From Roseateles sp. XES5 (lineage in GTDB: Bacteria > Pseudomonadota > Alphaproteobacteria > Rhizobiales > Rhizobiaceae), in assembly GCF_020535545.1 (NCBI RefSeq), contig NZ_CP084752.1:3962672-4026671 (forward strand): a DNA stretch of 64,000 nucleotides. The letters run 5' to 3'. Shown piece by piece: positions 18,242 through 25,889 of the stretch. The position numbers and the translations under genes are program-made. The number at the start of each line of letters is the position of its first letter. Within the stretch, counting starts at the first letter, position 1. The notes beneath the pieces are model-generated. The model was given only the letters and a program-made list of their open reading frames with translations. It did no database searches and had not been told where the DNA came from.

Positions 18242-19498
18242 TTGCTGCATAATGCCTTGGATTTCTTGAGTAGGGCGCGGTTTAAAATTGCTCTCCGGTC
18301 TCGCCTTCTGATCGATCTCGTCCTGCTGGTCGTTGGTATCGTGCTGGCGCTGCTTGGCGGCACGTCCGTCCTGGAATTGATCGGGGCCTCCACGACCATT
18401 GTCGCCGTCGTCCTGATGGCGACGAACCTCTGGGAGGCATGGCAGCGCAATCAGAAAACACGCGTGGTCGAGAATGAGGAATTCATGGATGTCCTGACGA
18501 CCAGCGCCCTGCCCGCCGGGTTCGATCTGCGGATCGGCGCGCTGGGGGCCGGCCAGGATTTTCGGAGCCTCGGTGTCACGGCTGCCCGGCCCTATGCGAT
18601 GAGCGACGCGGTCAACCAGCGCCTCGACGAAGCGCGCAACCCCATCGTGCTCGAAAGCAAGAAATATACGGTTCCCTTCGCCTTGCAGGGCTACCGGGAT
18701 CGCTGCATCAATATCAGGAACCCGAACCGGAACGATCCGAAAATCGGCTTGCGCACCGATGTCACGGTGGATGCGCTCGAAGGGAATCAGACATTCCGCT
18801 TGCAGAGAACGGACTATTTCAGCGGCGCGGCGACCAATGAAATGGCATGCGAACAATTCGAGTCTGCCTCGGAAAGCGGGGCCGGGCGCGCTTCGCTGAT
18901 CTTTGCCGTGTCGGACCTCGTCGTGCGCAACAGGGAATTGCTGGGCCTTTCCGAAAGTGCGCTGTCAAACCATATCGGCGTCTCGACGCTCGTCCTCACC
19001 GCCGACCACCACATCGTCATTCAGGATCAGGGCGCACAGACGATATCCGCCAACGAGACGGCGGTGGGTGCATCCGGCTCACTGGACCTGCGAGACATCG
19101 ACGAGACAAGAATTGCCGCCCCGACCCTGCAAGGGCTGGTCCGCTTCGGCATGGAACGCGAGGCCCAGGAGGAGCTTTCGGCAGCGTTCGACATCGGCCG
19201 CAAGAACACGATCCTCACCGGCTACGCGCGTTATCTCGCGCGCGGCGGCAAGCCCGAATTCTTCGGCATCAGCCGGACAACGTCGACGCTATCGACCCTC
19301 AAGGCGACAGGCGCGGACAAGAGATATGTCTCCGGCATCTGGGGGCGGCCGTTCACGCCGACGAATGAAGGCCTCCTTCAGGTCATCGACCAGCTTCTGG
19401 ACGAGGGACGTACCGCGCGCAGACGCTACAGTCTTTCCATGGTCGTGACCCTGCGATCCGCCCGCGACCACATCGCGCGGAACGGGATCGATCTCTAG
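18242..19498 (+). CDS. Two-TM membrane protein with degenerate Nudix-like C-terminal domain
   Basis: Product of about 418 residues. The start is uncertain: TTG at 18242 has TAAGG 9 nt upstream, GTG at 18233 and TTG at 18185 are alternatives, and no ATG precedes the TM region. Two hydrophobic helices (LLIDLVLLVVGIVLALLGG, then VLELIGASTTIVAVVLMA) lead into a cytoplasmic region with no recognised domain. It contains HIGVSTLVLTADHHIVIQDQ, then GSLDLRDIDE, then GMEREAQEELS near residue 306. The last matches the REUxEE half of the Nudix box, but the preceding Glu position is Gly. I infer a membrane-anchored Nudix-related sensor or a dead enzyme. Confidence 0.6.
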   Translation: MLHNALDFLSRARFKIALRSRLLIDLVLLVVGIVLALLGGTSVLELIGASTTIVAVVLMATNLWEAWQRNQKTRVVENEEFMDVLTTSALPAGFDLRIGALGAGQDFRSLGVTAARPYAMSDAVNQRLDEARNPIVLESKKYTVPFALQGYRDRCINIRNPNRNDPKIGLRTDVTVDALEGNQTFRLQRTDYFSGAATNEMACEQFESASESGAGRASLIFAVSDLVVRNRELLGLSESALSNHIGVSTLVLTADHHIVIQDQGAQTISANETAVGASGSLDLRDIDETRIAAPTLQGLVRFGMEREAQEELSAAFDIGRKNTILTGYARYLARGGKPEFFGISRTTSTLSTLKATGADKRYVSGIWGRPFTPTNEGLLQVIDQLLDEGRTARRRYSLSMVVTLRSARDHIARNGIDL

Positions 19499-19697
19499 CG
19501 CCGGCTTCCTGCGCCATTCGACAAGGCGACATCGCGAAGGGCTTGCGACACAGCGCGCCTGCCTTTCGCTTGCAGGCGCGTAGCCGTTCGCCCAAGGTCG
19601 ATCCGTGGAAACACAGGATAACGCCGAGCGTCCATAGATTGCCGGTGCCATGCCGCAGTTATGTCTATCCCCTCTCCGACCTTGCACGGGAACCGGA

Positions 19698-19967
19698 ATG
19701 CAACGGAAGCGCTTTCAGCTCATCATCGCCGAAGTCCTGGGACCGGACGCCCCGCTCGGCGGGTCGCCGTCCGCCAGCCAGTTGGGGGTGGTCGCGGCAC
19801 GGCTGGGCGACGGCGATATCGCCGATATCCGCGCGACGCTCGACGACCTCGCCGCCGAGAAAGACATGGTTCCCGACTGGGATGGCGATACGCAGGACGA
19901 CATCGCCAGGGCAGAGGCAACGCTCTCTGCGCTGCTGCGGATGGTCGCGCGGCAAGAAGGGATCTGA
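19698..19967 (+). CDS. Hypothetical protein, 89 aa
   Basis: Small soluble protein beginning MQRKRFQLIIAEVLGPD and ending MVARQEGI, predicted mostly helical, with an acidic centre (ATLDDLAAEKDMVPDWDGDTQ). The ribosome site is weak (GGAACCGGA). No family was recognised. The frame has normal codon composition and lies on the same strand as its neighbours, which supports it as a real gene. Confidence 0.5.
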   Translation: MQRKRFQLIIAEVLGPDAPLGGSPSASQLGVVAARLGDGDIADIRATLDDLAAEKDMVPDWDGDTQDDIARAEATLSALLRMVARQEGI

Positions 19968-20072
19968 GAAGCCCGCTGCGGCGCTCCGGCCACCTTGCCT
20001 TTCGCCAGTCGGTGGGCAAGACTTGCGGTACTCGCATCCTTTCAGAACTGGCATAGATACGTGACCAATAAA

Positions 20073-20369
20073 ATGCTCGATACCCTCACAGGCATGTACT
20101 TCACCGTCGACGATCTCGATGGCAGCTACGGCACCGGCCAGGTGGTGCGCCTTGCCGCCGACGGCATCTATTTCGTTCGCTTCGACGGCAACGAGGTCGA
20201 TCTGCCGCTGGAGCTCGCCTCCCTCGGGGAAATGCTCGAAACAACCGACGATGGCTATAAGCTCTGGCGCTTCTTCGACACGATCGAGGAACGGGACAAA
20301 TGGATCGAATGGCTGGATGCGCCCTCGAAACCCCGCGTCATCTCGCTCGTGCGTCCCTCGAAAGACTAG
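20073..20369 (+). CDS. Hypothetical protein, 98 aa
   Basis: Short protein with a beta-rich N-terminus (MLDTLTGMYFTVDDLDGSYG, then GIYFVRFDGNEVDL) and an amphipathic C-terminus (FFDTIEERDKWIEWLD). It looks like a small cytoplasmic domain protein. No strong ribosome site precedes the ATG; GTG at 20061 is an alternative start. It is followed after about 35 nt by a good terminator. The function is unknown. Confidence 0.6.
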   Translation: MLDTLTGMYFTVDDLDGSYGTGQVVRLAADGIYFVRFDGNEVDLPLELASLGEMLETTDDGYKLWRFFDTIEERDKWIEWLDAPSKPRVISLVRPSKD

Positions 20370-20402
20370 CCGTCAGGCCTCGCTGTCCTTCGCGTCAACG
20401 GG

Positions 20403-20433
20403 AAGCCGGGCCTATAGAGCCCGGTTTTCTCTT
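20403..20433 (+). terminator. Rho-independent terminator
   Basis: CCGGGC and GCCCGG arms with a short A/T extension (one bulge) and a 7-nt loop are followed by TTTTCTCTTT. It terminates the 98-aa gene upstream. Confidence 0.7.
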
Positions 20434-20609
20434 TCAGCCTTGCGCGTCGGCGGCGGCTCCGGCTCTCGTCGGCATGAACGTATCCCCTGCGACGGCCACC
20501 TGCGCCTTGCCGCGCGCCGCCGGTTTTGAAATCTCTGAATGAATGCGACCGGCCAGCCGTCTGTGACTTGGACCGGGTTCAAACCCGATGACGGGATCGG
20601 AGGATGCAG

Positions 20610-20738
20610 ATGGACGACAATGCACGCAGACTGAAAGAGCTCGCCGCAGGCCTCGAGGCCGCCAAGGCGAGGCAGATGTCCGCTCCCGCGTTTTCCCCGG
20701 GCGCCGCCGCCGAACCAGCGAGCACGGTCCCGCGATGA
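20610..20738 (+). CDS. Small hypothetical protein (42 aa) overlapping the next gene
   Basis: ATG at 20610 follows CGGAGG with a 6-nt spacer. The 42-residue peptide starts MDDNARRLKELAAGLEAAKA, a strongly helical, charged segment, and ends in an Ala/Pro-rich tail. Its TGA overlaps the ATG of the next gene in ATGA, the usual sign of translational coupling. The family is unknown. Confidence 0.6.
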   Translation: MDDNARRLKELAAGLEAAKARQMSAPAFSPGAAAEPASTVPR

Positions 20739-21313
20739 GTCGCGACGTGCTCGGCGCCTGGGGGCTGGGCGGTGCCGCCCTGGTGATCGCCCTCTGGGGC
20801 ACAATCCAGGCAAACCAGACGGCAAATCGCGCGCTCGAAACGGCGCAGCGATCCACCGTGCCCCACCTTGAATTCGTCATGGACGCGGAAAAGCAGACCC
20901 TCAGCCTTCAGAACGACGGCAACGGACCGGCTGTCGTCTACTACGCAAAGCTCACGCACCGGGACTGGACGATCGAACAGTCCGCAGGTGCGTCAGCGCC
21001 GGGCGATCTCCAGAGCTTTTTCCCCGTGGTGCTCAGCAATCTCTACGACGACACGACGTTCTCCCCGAAAACGACGACGTCAGGCGTGACGGGCACCGTG
21101 GCCGACAAGGCGTCGCTGCCGCTGCTTTCCATCGATACACCGATGACAAAGGCGCAAAAGGACAAGCTCTCCGCGCTATCCCGGCAGCTCAAAATCGAAC
21201 TCTGCTACACGAACAGGCAGGCAGACGCCGCCTTCTGGGCCAGCTTCGGCACGGAGAAAACGACGCTGCACTGCCCTCGCCCGCCGCAAGAGGGCCGTGT
21301 CGTCAAGGAGTGA
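20735..21313 (+). CDS. Membrane-anchored hypothetical protein, 192 aa
   Basis: One N-terminal TM helix (GAWGLGGAALVIALWGTI, about residues 6-24) is followed by a short linker rich in Asn, Ala and Thr and a soluble beta-rich domain. That domain begins RSTVPHLEFVMDAEKQ and contains SLQNDGNGPAVVYYAKL. The arrangement (TM, then HLEF..., then NDGNGPA) is common in uncharacterised bacterial membrane proteins with an immunoglobulin-like fold. The topology suggests a cytoplasmic or periplasmic sensor domain, but nothing identifies a function. It is coupled to the 42-aa gene upstream. Confidence 0.65.
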   Translation: MSRDVLGAWGLGGAALVIALWGTIQANQTANRALETAQRSTVPHLEFVMDAEKQTLSLQNDGNGPAVVYYAKLTHRDWTIEQSAGASAPGDLQSFFPVVLSNLYDDTTFSPKTTTSGVTGTVADKASLPLLSIDTPMTKAQKDKLSALSRQLKIELCYTNRQADAAFWASFGTEKTTLHCPRPPQEGRVVKE

Positions 21314-21584
21314 CGTGAAAGCCGGCGACGACGATCCGGCCGCCTGCCCTTCTGCGCCCTCCGGCGGAGGCGGTCGCGGAGCGTTGGCCGCGTCTCCCCA
21401 TGGCCCGAATCCAGCACCTCCGCGTTGCAATTGACCTCTTGATATTTCACGCGTTAATTGCTCTGAGCGCCGGGCGGCCTTCATCGCGCAAAAAGAACCC
21501 GAAGGCATTTCGATTCGTTCTTCCCCTGCTTGACAGCAATCGGAAGTGCGTTGATCGAAATTGGGACACGAAGGGGCATGCGCC

Positions 21585-22328
21585 ATGGCCAAGAAAGCGA
21601 TATCTGCCGATCTGGATCGGACCTTGGCGTTCCTCTCCGAGGTCAAGCAGATAACGACGCCGGCCGATCTGACGAGCGCGGCGATGCGCGCGACCGCGGC
21701 CTATGGCGTCAAGAAGATCCTTGCCGGCTTCATCCCGCGCTCCGGCATGCTGCCGAGTGACCAGATGCGGCATGTGCTCCTCGCCGACTGGCCGCAGGAA
21801 TGGGCGGAAATCTATTTCCAGAACGGCTTCCTCTTCCAGGACCCCACCATCCGCCGCGTGCTGAGCGCCTCGCCCACCTTCTCCTGGTCCGATTTCTCCA
21901 AGGGGCAGGATATCGGGCGGAACGAGAAGCTGGTGATGGACCGGGCGAAGGATTTTTCGCTCGGCAATGGCTGTACCGTTTCCCTCGTTTCCCTCGACGG
22001 CCGGAACGTCGGCTTTTCCTTCGCGGGCGCGGAGGTCGACGATGCGCCGGAGGCCAAGGGCGCCATGACCCTCATCGCCAGCTTCGCCTTCGGCCGCGCG
22101 CTGGAACTGCGCACGGCGGCCACGCAGGCCTCCACGCGCCTCACCTATCGCGAGCGGGAGGTCGTCGGCTGGATCTCCGCCGGCAAGACCGACTGGGAGA
22201 TCAGCGTCATTCTCGGCATTTCCGAAAAAGCCATAGCCAAACACATCTACAATGTTAGATTGAAACTGGGCGCGATGAATCGCGCGCACGCCGTTGCGGA
22301 AGCGATTCGCAAAGGCCTCATCACCTAG
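21585..22328 (+). CDS. LuxR-family quorum-sensing regulator
   Basis: Regulator of 247 residues with an N-terminal autoinducer-binding domain and a C-terminal LuxR helix-turn-helix (about 185-245). The hallmark ligand-pocket residues are conserved: W and Y in WAEIYF, D-P in QDPTIRR, W in FSWSDF, and G in NGCTV. The HTH region contains LTYREREVVGWISAGKT and SEKAIAKHIYNV. The ATG at 21585 has AAGGGG upstream; an in-frame TTG at 21561 is less likely. The acyl-homoserine-lactone synthase follows after 178 nt, so this is the cognate receptor. Confidence 0.92.
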   Translation: MAKKAISADLDRTLAFLSEVKQITTPADLTSAAMRATAAYGVKKILAGFIPRSGMLPSDQMRHVLLADWPQEWAEIYFQNGFLFQDPTIRRVLSASPTFSWSDFSKGQDIGRNEKLVMDRAKDFSLGNGCTVSLVSLDGRNVGFSFAGAEVDDAPEAKGAMTLIASFAFGRALELRTAATQASTRLTYREREVVGWISAGKTDWEISVILGISEKAIAKHIYNVRLKLGAMNRAHAVAEAIRKGLIT

Positions 22329-22447
22329 AGCGATCTTCCGTTCCTCGAATCGTGACATCGGCCTAACACGTTGTTTCGGCGCGTTTTCTGCGGAAAACCG
22401 GTGTTCCCTTCTCCTGGAAATGCGCTCGTCAAGGTGGGATTTCCCCT

Positions 22448-22464
22448 ACTGCAAAAGTTTCGGT
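22448..22464. promoter_or_regulatory. Weak lux-box-like dyad upstream of the AHL synthase
   Basis: ACTGCAAAAGTTTCGGT is an imperfect dyad (5 of 8 positions pair) 43 nt before the synthase start, where a LuxR-type site would be expected. The match to the ACCTG-N10-CAGGT style is poor. Confidence 0.22.
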
Positions 22465-22506
22465 CTGGATTCCAATTCTTGCTGCACGGCGAGCAGGGGG
22501 TGTGCC

Positions 22507-23157
22507 ATGATTGAAATCGTCACAACGGAAAACGGAAAGGAACTGGAGGAGGCCTACAGGCTCCGCCATGACGTGTTTGTCGAGGAGAAGGGTTGGAACG
22601 ACCTGGCGCGACCCGACAAACGCGAAATCGACCAGTTCGACAATGACAACGCCGTCCACATGGTCTGCAAGCGGGACGGCAAGGTGGTGGGCTACCAGCG
22701 CATGCTGCCGACCACCCGGCCGCATCTGCTGTCGACCGTCTTGTCCACGCTGTGCGAGGTGGACCAGCCGCGGGGCGCACATATCTGGGAATGGACACGC
22801 TACTGCGTCTCCAAAACCCACCGGGAGCGCGGCCGCAAGCTCAGCCCCGTCGCCAACGAGCTGCTTTCGGGCATCGTGGAATGGGGCATGGCCAATGGCG
22901 TCGACAGCATCATCATCGAGATGGAGCCGATCTGGCTGCTGCGCCTCGTCCAGCTCAACTTCATGGTGACGCCACTCGGCATTCCACGCCAGATCGATGG
23001 CGAGGATGTCGTCGCCGTCATCGCAAAATTCGACCACCGCACGCTTGAAATGCTTCAAGCCATGCGGGGAGACACCCATACGGTCCTGACGCCAGCCTCT
23101 CGGGGCATGGCCGCCGTCATAGCCCGGCCTTTGGAGGCACTTCATGTACAAGGTTGA
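22507..23157 (+). CDS. Acyl-homoserine-lactone synthase (LuxI family)
   Basis: Autoinducer synthase of 216 residues that joins an acyl-ACP (or acyl-CoA) with S-adenosylmethionine. The invariant LuxI residues are in place: R and F in YRLRHDVFVEEKGW with the following W, the acidic pair in REIDQFDND, R in YQRMLPTTRP, and E with R in WEWTRYC. The style resembles the SinI-like group of rhizobia. The ATG at 22507 was chosen because the family starts just before this fold; the frame is open further upstream. The acyl chain length cannot be read from sequence. Confidence 0.93.
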   Translation: MIEIVTTENGKELEEAYRLRHDVFVEEKGWNDLARPDKREIDQFDNDNAVHMVCKRDGKVVGYQRMLPTTRPHLLSTVLSTLCEVDQPRGAHIWEWTRYCVSKTHRERGRKLSPVANELLSGIVEWGMANGVDSIIIEMEPIWLLRLVQLNFMVTPLGIPRQIDGEDVVAVIAKFDHRTLEMLQAMRGDTHTVLTPASRGMAAVIARPLEALHVQG

Positions 23158-23314
23158 TTCCCACCCGCAGATCGACGCCCAGATGGCCCGGTCCAATCTG
23201 ACGATGGTTCTGGAAACGGCGCGCCGGTCCCGCCACTGGTTTCTCGTCTACCTCATCGGCCTTGCCATGGCGGAACTGCGCAATATCGAGCGCGGAGAGC
23301 CTACCGAGCTTTAG
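23144..23314 (+). CDS. Microprotein (56 aa) overlapping the AHL synthase gene
   Basis: ATG at 23144 is preceded by GGAGG with a 6-nt spacer and lies 14 nt inside the end of the synthase gene, so translation is probably coupled. The peptide starts MYKVDSHPQIDAQMARSNLT and has a hydrophobic helix (HWFLVYLIGLAMAELRNIE). It is positioned like CinS, the small protein co-translated with CinI in R. leguminosarum that acts as an anti-repressor. I cannot show sequence homology, so the comparison is positional only. Confidence 0.6.
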   Translation: MYKVDSHPQIDAQMARSNLTMVLETARRSRHWFLVYLIGLAMAELRNIERGEPTEL

Positions 23315-23346
23315 CCCGGCCACGCCCGCGACAGCAGATCGGAAGA

Positions 23347-23372
23347 CCCGGCCGGAAACGGCCGGGCTTTCG
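23347..23372. terminator. Terminator between the luxI operon and the LysR gene
   Basis: An 8-bp GC stem (CCCGGCCG and CGGCCGGG) with a GAAA tetraloop is followed by CTTTCG on the plus strand. It sits between convergent gene ends. The T tract is weak. Confidence 0.5.
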
Positions 23373-23382
23373 CGTTGCGGGC

Positions 23383-24315
23383 TCACAGGACGGTCACGAC
23401 ATCGGCAAGGCGTGGCAGGCCATCGGTCTCGCCGCCGCGGATGCCGAGGGCGACGAATTGCGCGTGCAGCCATTTCGCCGCCGGGCCGGCAGGGCGCTGC
23501 TTGTTCCAGATCAGCTCCAGCGCCACGGGATGCGCCCCCTCGTCGAATTGCAGCGCGGGCGTTGCAACCTCGCCGACAAGCGGGGAATTCGCCAGGATAT
23601 GGGCGGGAATCAGCGCCCAGCCGATGCCGCGCTGGAGAATCTGCAGGATGACCCAGTGGCTTTCCACCCACCACACTTCGGCCGCGACACGCAGCCGGTG
23701 CGTCTCCATGCCCTCGCTTCGCTTGGCCACCATGATCTGGCGGTGGCGCTTCAGCTCCTCCCAGGTGACGGGCGCGCCGGCCAGCGGATGGTTGCGGCCG
23801 CAGACGAGAATGAGCGGCACCCAGCCGATGGTGTGGAAGCCGAGCGTCGGCGGCAGGTCCTCCTGGCGCCACATCACGCCGAGGTCGGCCTTGCCCTCGA
23901 CGACGAGCGCCGGGACATCGCTGGTGCGCGGGAAAAGCAGCTCCAGCTCGACATGGGGAAACCGGTCGGCAAAGGCCGCGAACAGCGCGCCGATGGCGGG
24001 CTCCGGGTACAATTCGTCGATGGCCACGACAAGCCGCGTCTCGACATGCGCCTCGAAGGTGCGGGCGACGCCGATCAGGTGTTCGCGGCGGTCGAGGATC
24101 AGCCGCGCCTCGGCCAGCAGCCGCTTGCCCGCTTCCGTCAGCGTCGGATTGCGCGTCGCCCGGCTGAAGAGTTTCACCCCGAGATCGTCCTCCAGCGAGG
24201 AGACGAGCAGGCTCACCGCCGATTGCGCCTTGCGCAGGTGCCGCGCCGCCGCGGAGAACGAGCCATGTTCGGCCGCCGCCGCGAAGGCATCCAGTTGGTC
24301 CAGCGATACGGTCAT
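23383..24315 (-). CDS. LysR-family transcriptional regulator
   Basis: LTTR of 310 residues: an N-terminal winged HTH (LDAFAAAAEHGSFSAAARHL, LRKAQSAVSLLVSSLEDDLG) and a C-terminal periplasmic-binding-like effector domain (from about residue 90). It is divergent from a PACE-type efflux gene, the same arrangement as the AceR-AceI pair of Acinetobacter, so it probably activates that gene. There is no clear ribosome site before its ATG. A palindromic operator abuts the start codon, suggesting autoregulation and possibly a leaderless message. Confidence 0.9.
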   Translation of the reverse strand: MTVSLDQLDAFAAAAEHGSFSAAARHLRKAQSAVSLLVSSLEDDLGVKLFSRATRNPTLTEAGKRLLAEARLILDRREHLIGVARTFEAHVETRLVVAIDELYPEPAIGALFAAFADRFPHVELELLFPRTSDVPALVVEGKADLGVMWRQEDLPPTLGFHTIGWVPLILVCGRNHPLAGAPVTWEELKRHRQIMVAKRSEGMETHRLRVAAEVWWVESHWVILQILQRGIGWALIPAHILANSPLVGEVATPALQFDEGAHPVALELIWNKQRPAGPAAKWLHAQFVALGIRGGETDGLPRLADVVTVL

Positions 24316-24339
24316 CTATCTAAAATCCAGATAGTATCT
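24316..24339. promoter_or_regulatory. LysR-type operator (overlapping palindromes)
   Basis: CTATCT-N7-AGATAG (24316-24334) fits the T-N11-A LTTR box and overlaps a second palindrome AGATA-G-TATCT (24329-24339). A further half-site (TATCAGATAG) lies near 24357. The first palindrome touches the LysR start codon and lies about 80 nt from the pump gene. Confidence 0.65.
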
Positions 24340-24376
24340 AACTTTTCTCCACGAAAATATCAGATAGAACCCTCGC

Positions 24377-24405
24377 CAACAAGAAACGAACTCAACAAGA
24401 AACGA
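24377..24405. repeat. Direct repeat in the PACE leader
   Basis: CAACAAGAAACGA occurs twice with a 16-nt period (24377-24389 and 24393-24405), immediately before the start of the pump gene. The second copy contributes to its ribosome site (ACGAGGA). Confidence 0.7.
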
Positions 24406-24414
24406 GGACATGAC

Positions 24415-24849
24415 ATGCGTACTTTCGGTGACCGCGTTCGCCACGCCATCCTTTTCGAGCTGATCGGCCTTGCGATCTTCACGCCGGGCGCTGCCCTGCT
24501 GTTCGACAAGCCCGTTGCGCATATGGGCGTGATCGGCATCGTCTCCGCCACGGTGGCGACGCTGTGGAACTTCGTGTTCAATCTCGGCTTCGACAAGGCG
24601 ATGCTGCGCCTGCGCGGCAGCGTGGAAAAGACGATGACCATCCGGCTTGTCCATACGGCGCTCTTCGAGGCGGGCCTGATCGTCGCCCTCATCCCGTTCA
24701 TCGCCTGGTATCTGGGCATCGGCCTGATGACGGCGCTGGTGCTGGATATCGCGGTCGTGGCCTTCTATCTGGTCTACGCCTTCGTCTTCAACATCGTCTA
24801 TGACCGGACCTTCCCGATCGACGCCGCCATGCCTCACGCAACCGCGTGA
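24415..24849 (+). CDS. PACE-family efflux transporter
   Basis: Proteobacterial antimicrobial compound efflux (chlorhexidine/AceI-type) protein of 144 residues with four TM helices in two homologous pairs. The characteristic repeats are RVRHAILFELIGLAIFTP (residues 8-25) and RLVHTALFEAGLIVAL, with HAILFE/HTALFE marking each pair. WNFVFNLGFDKA and YAFVFNIVYDRTFP are the matching second-helix motifs. It is divergently transcribed from its probable LysR activator. The substrate is unknown; family members export biocides or short-chain diamines. Confidence 0.9.
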   Translation: MRTFGDRVRHAILFELIGLAIFTPGAALLFDKPVAHMGVIGIVSATVATLWNFVFNLGFDKAMLRLRGSVEKTMTIRLVHTALFEAGLIVALIPFIAWYLGIGLMTALVLDIAVVAFYLVYAFVFNIVYDRTFPIDAAMPHATA

Positions 24850-24974
24850 GGCCGTGCCGTACAATCGCCACATATATTAAGCCAATGTTTTCATTACAGA
24901 AGTTTAATGTTGCATTCAGTTTTCGTTCATCGGCGCAAGCCTAGGGTCCTCCCATCAACAACGAGGACCCTCCC

Positions 24975-25298
24975 ATGAAGCTCTTCACACGCACTCTTCT
25001 TACGGCCGTTGCCCTTTCCTTCGCCGCCGCCCCGATGGCGCAGGCGCAACAGAACTACGGCCATGACCGCAAGCCCGGCTATTCCTCCTCCTGGAACAAG
25101 CATGATGCCAAGAAGCGCCACCACTGGCGCAAGGGCGAGCGTTATTCCGACTGGAAGCGCCGGCCGCCGATCCGCGACTACCACCGCTATGGCCTGCGCA
25201 AGCCGGGCCGCGGCCAGCAATGGGTCAAGGTGGACAACAGCTATCTCCTGATGAGCGTCGCCACCGGCCTGATCCTCAGCATCGCAGCCGCCCGGTAA
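24975..25298 (+). CDS. RcnB-family periplasmic protein
   Basis: Small secreted protein of 107 residues. The signal peptide (about 1-24, ending MAQA) precedes a His/Arg/Lys-rich stretch (KHDAKKRHHWRKGERYSDWK). The RcnB signature then follows: YGLRKPGRGQQWVKVDNSYLL and a final hydrophobic helix. In E. coli RcnB tunes nickel/cobalt export; rhizobial homologues are mostly uncharacterised. The promoter must lie in the AT-rich 125 nt upstream. The gene is single, with a bidirectional terminator after it. Confidence 0.8.
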   Translation: MKLFTRTLLTAVALSFAAAPMAQAQQNYGHDRKPGYSSSWNKHDAKKRHHWRKGERYSDWKRRPPIRDYHRYGLRKPGRGQQWVKVDNSYLLMSVATGLILSIAAAR

Positions 25299-25307
25299 GA
25301 CAGAAAG

Positions 25308-25340
25308 ACGCCATCGCGGCTCCTCGCCGCGGTGGCGTTT
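25308..25340. terminator. Bidirectional terminator
   Basis: A 13-bp stem with one wobble (ACGCCATCGCGGC and GCCGCGGTGGCGT) around TCCTC, then TTTCCTT. It separates the convergent RcnB-like and DUF2938 genes. Confidence 0.7.
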
Positions 25341-25344
25341 CCTT

Positions 25345-25821
25345 CTAGAGAAGCAGCAATGCGGTCCCGTAGAGGCCGAGGGCGAAGACGGTGTGCGAGA
25401 CGAGGTTCAGCACCCGCACCTTGCCGGGAGAAGGTGTTTTGGAGGCGGCAACGCCGATGCCGAGACCGGGCTGCAGCAGGAACCAGCCGGCGCCGACCGT
25501 GACGATGCCGAGAATCCAGGCCGGCAGGAAGGTGGGCGCGGCGAACCAGGCCGGGCCGACGATCAACGCAAGGATAACGCCGTAGACAATGCCGACGGCG
25601 TAGTGGCCGATCCAGCCGAGCGCGCGTTCCTGGCCATAGGGCTCGGCCTTGCCGATATCGTCATGAAAGACGATGCCGTTCTTGAGATGATAGAACCAGC
25701 GCCCCACCGGCGCCCAGTTCGGCCGTGACTGGCCAAAGGCCTTCCAGAGAAGAATCGCCCAGAGATCCATCAGCACCGTCGCGCCGATGCCGATCACCAC
25801 ACCCTTTGCCAACACGTCCAT
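25345..25821 (-). CDS. DUF2938 membrane protein
   Basis: Integral membrane protein of 158 residues with four predicted helices. It starts MDVLAKGVVIGIGATVLMDLW, has the family's central HYAVGIVYGVILAL, and ends with a hydrophobic helix in ALGLYGTALLLL. The function of DUF2938 is unknown. The start has a GGGGACGG ribosome site. It lies 68 nt downstream of a second small membrane gene on the same strand and may be co-transcribed. Confidence 0.8.
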   Translation of the reverse strand: MDVLAKGVVIGIGATVLMDLWAILLWKAFGQSRPNWAPVGRWFYHLKNGIVFHDDIGKAEPYGQERALGWIGHYAVGIVYGVILALIVGPAWFAAPTFLPAWILGIVTVGAGWFLLQPGLGIGVAASKTPSPGKVRVLNLVSHTVFALGLYGTALLLL

Positions 25822-25889
25822 GCCCGTCCCCTCGCCTCGAATTGACGTCAGGGGTTAGAGCAGGTCCCGTAGCGGGAGGCAACGGGGCG

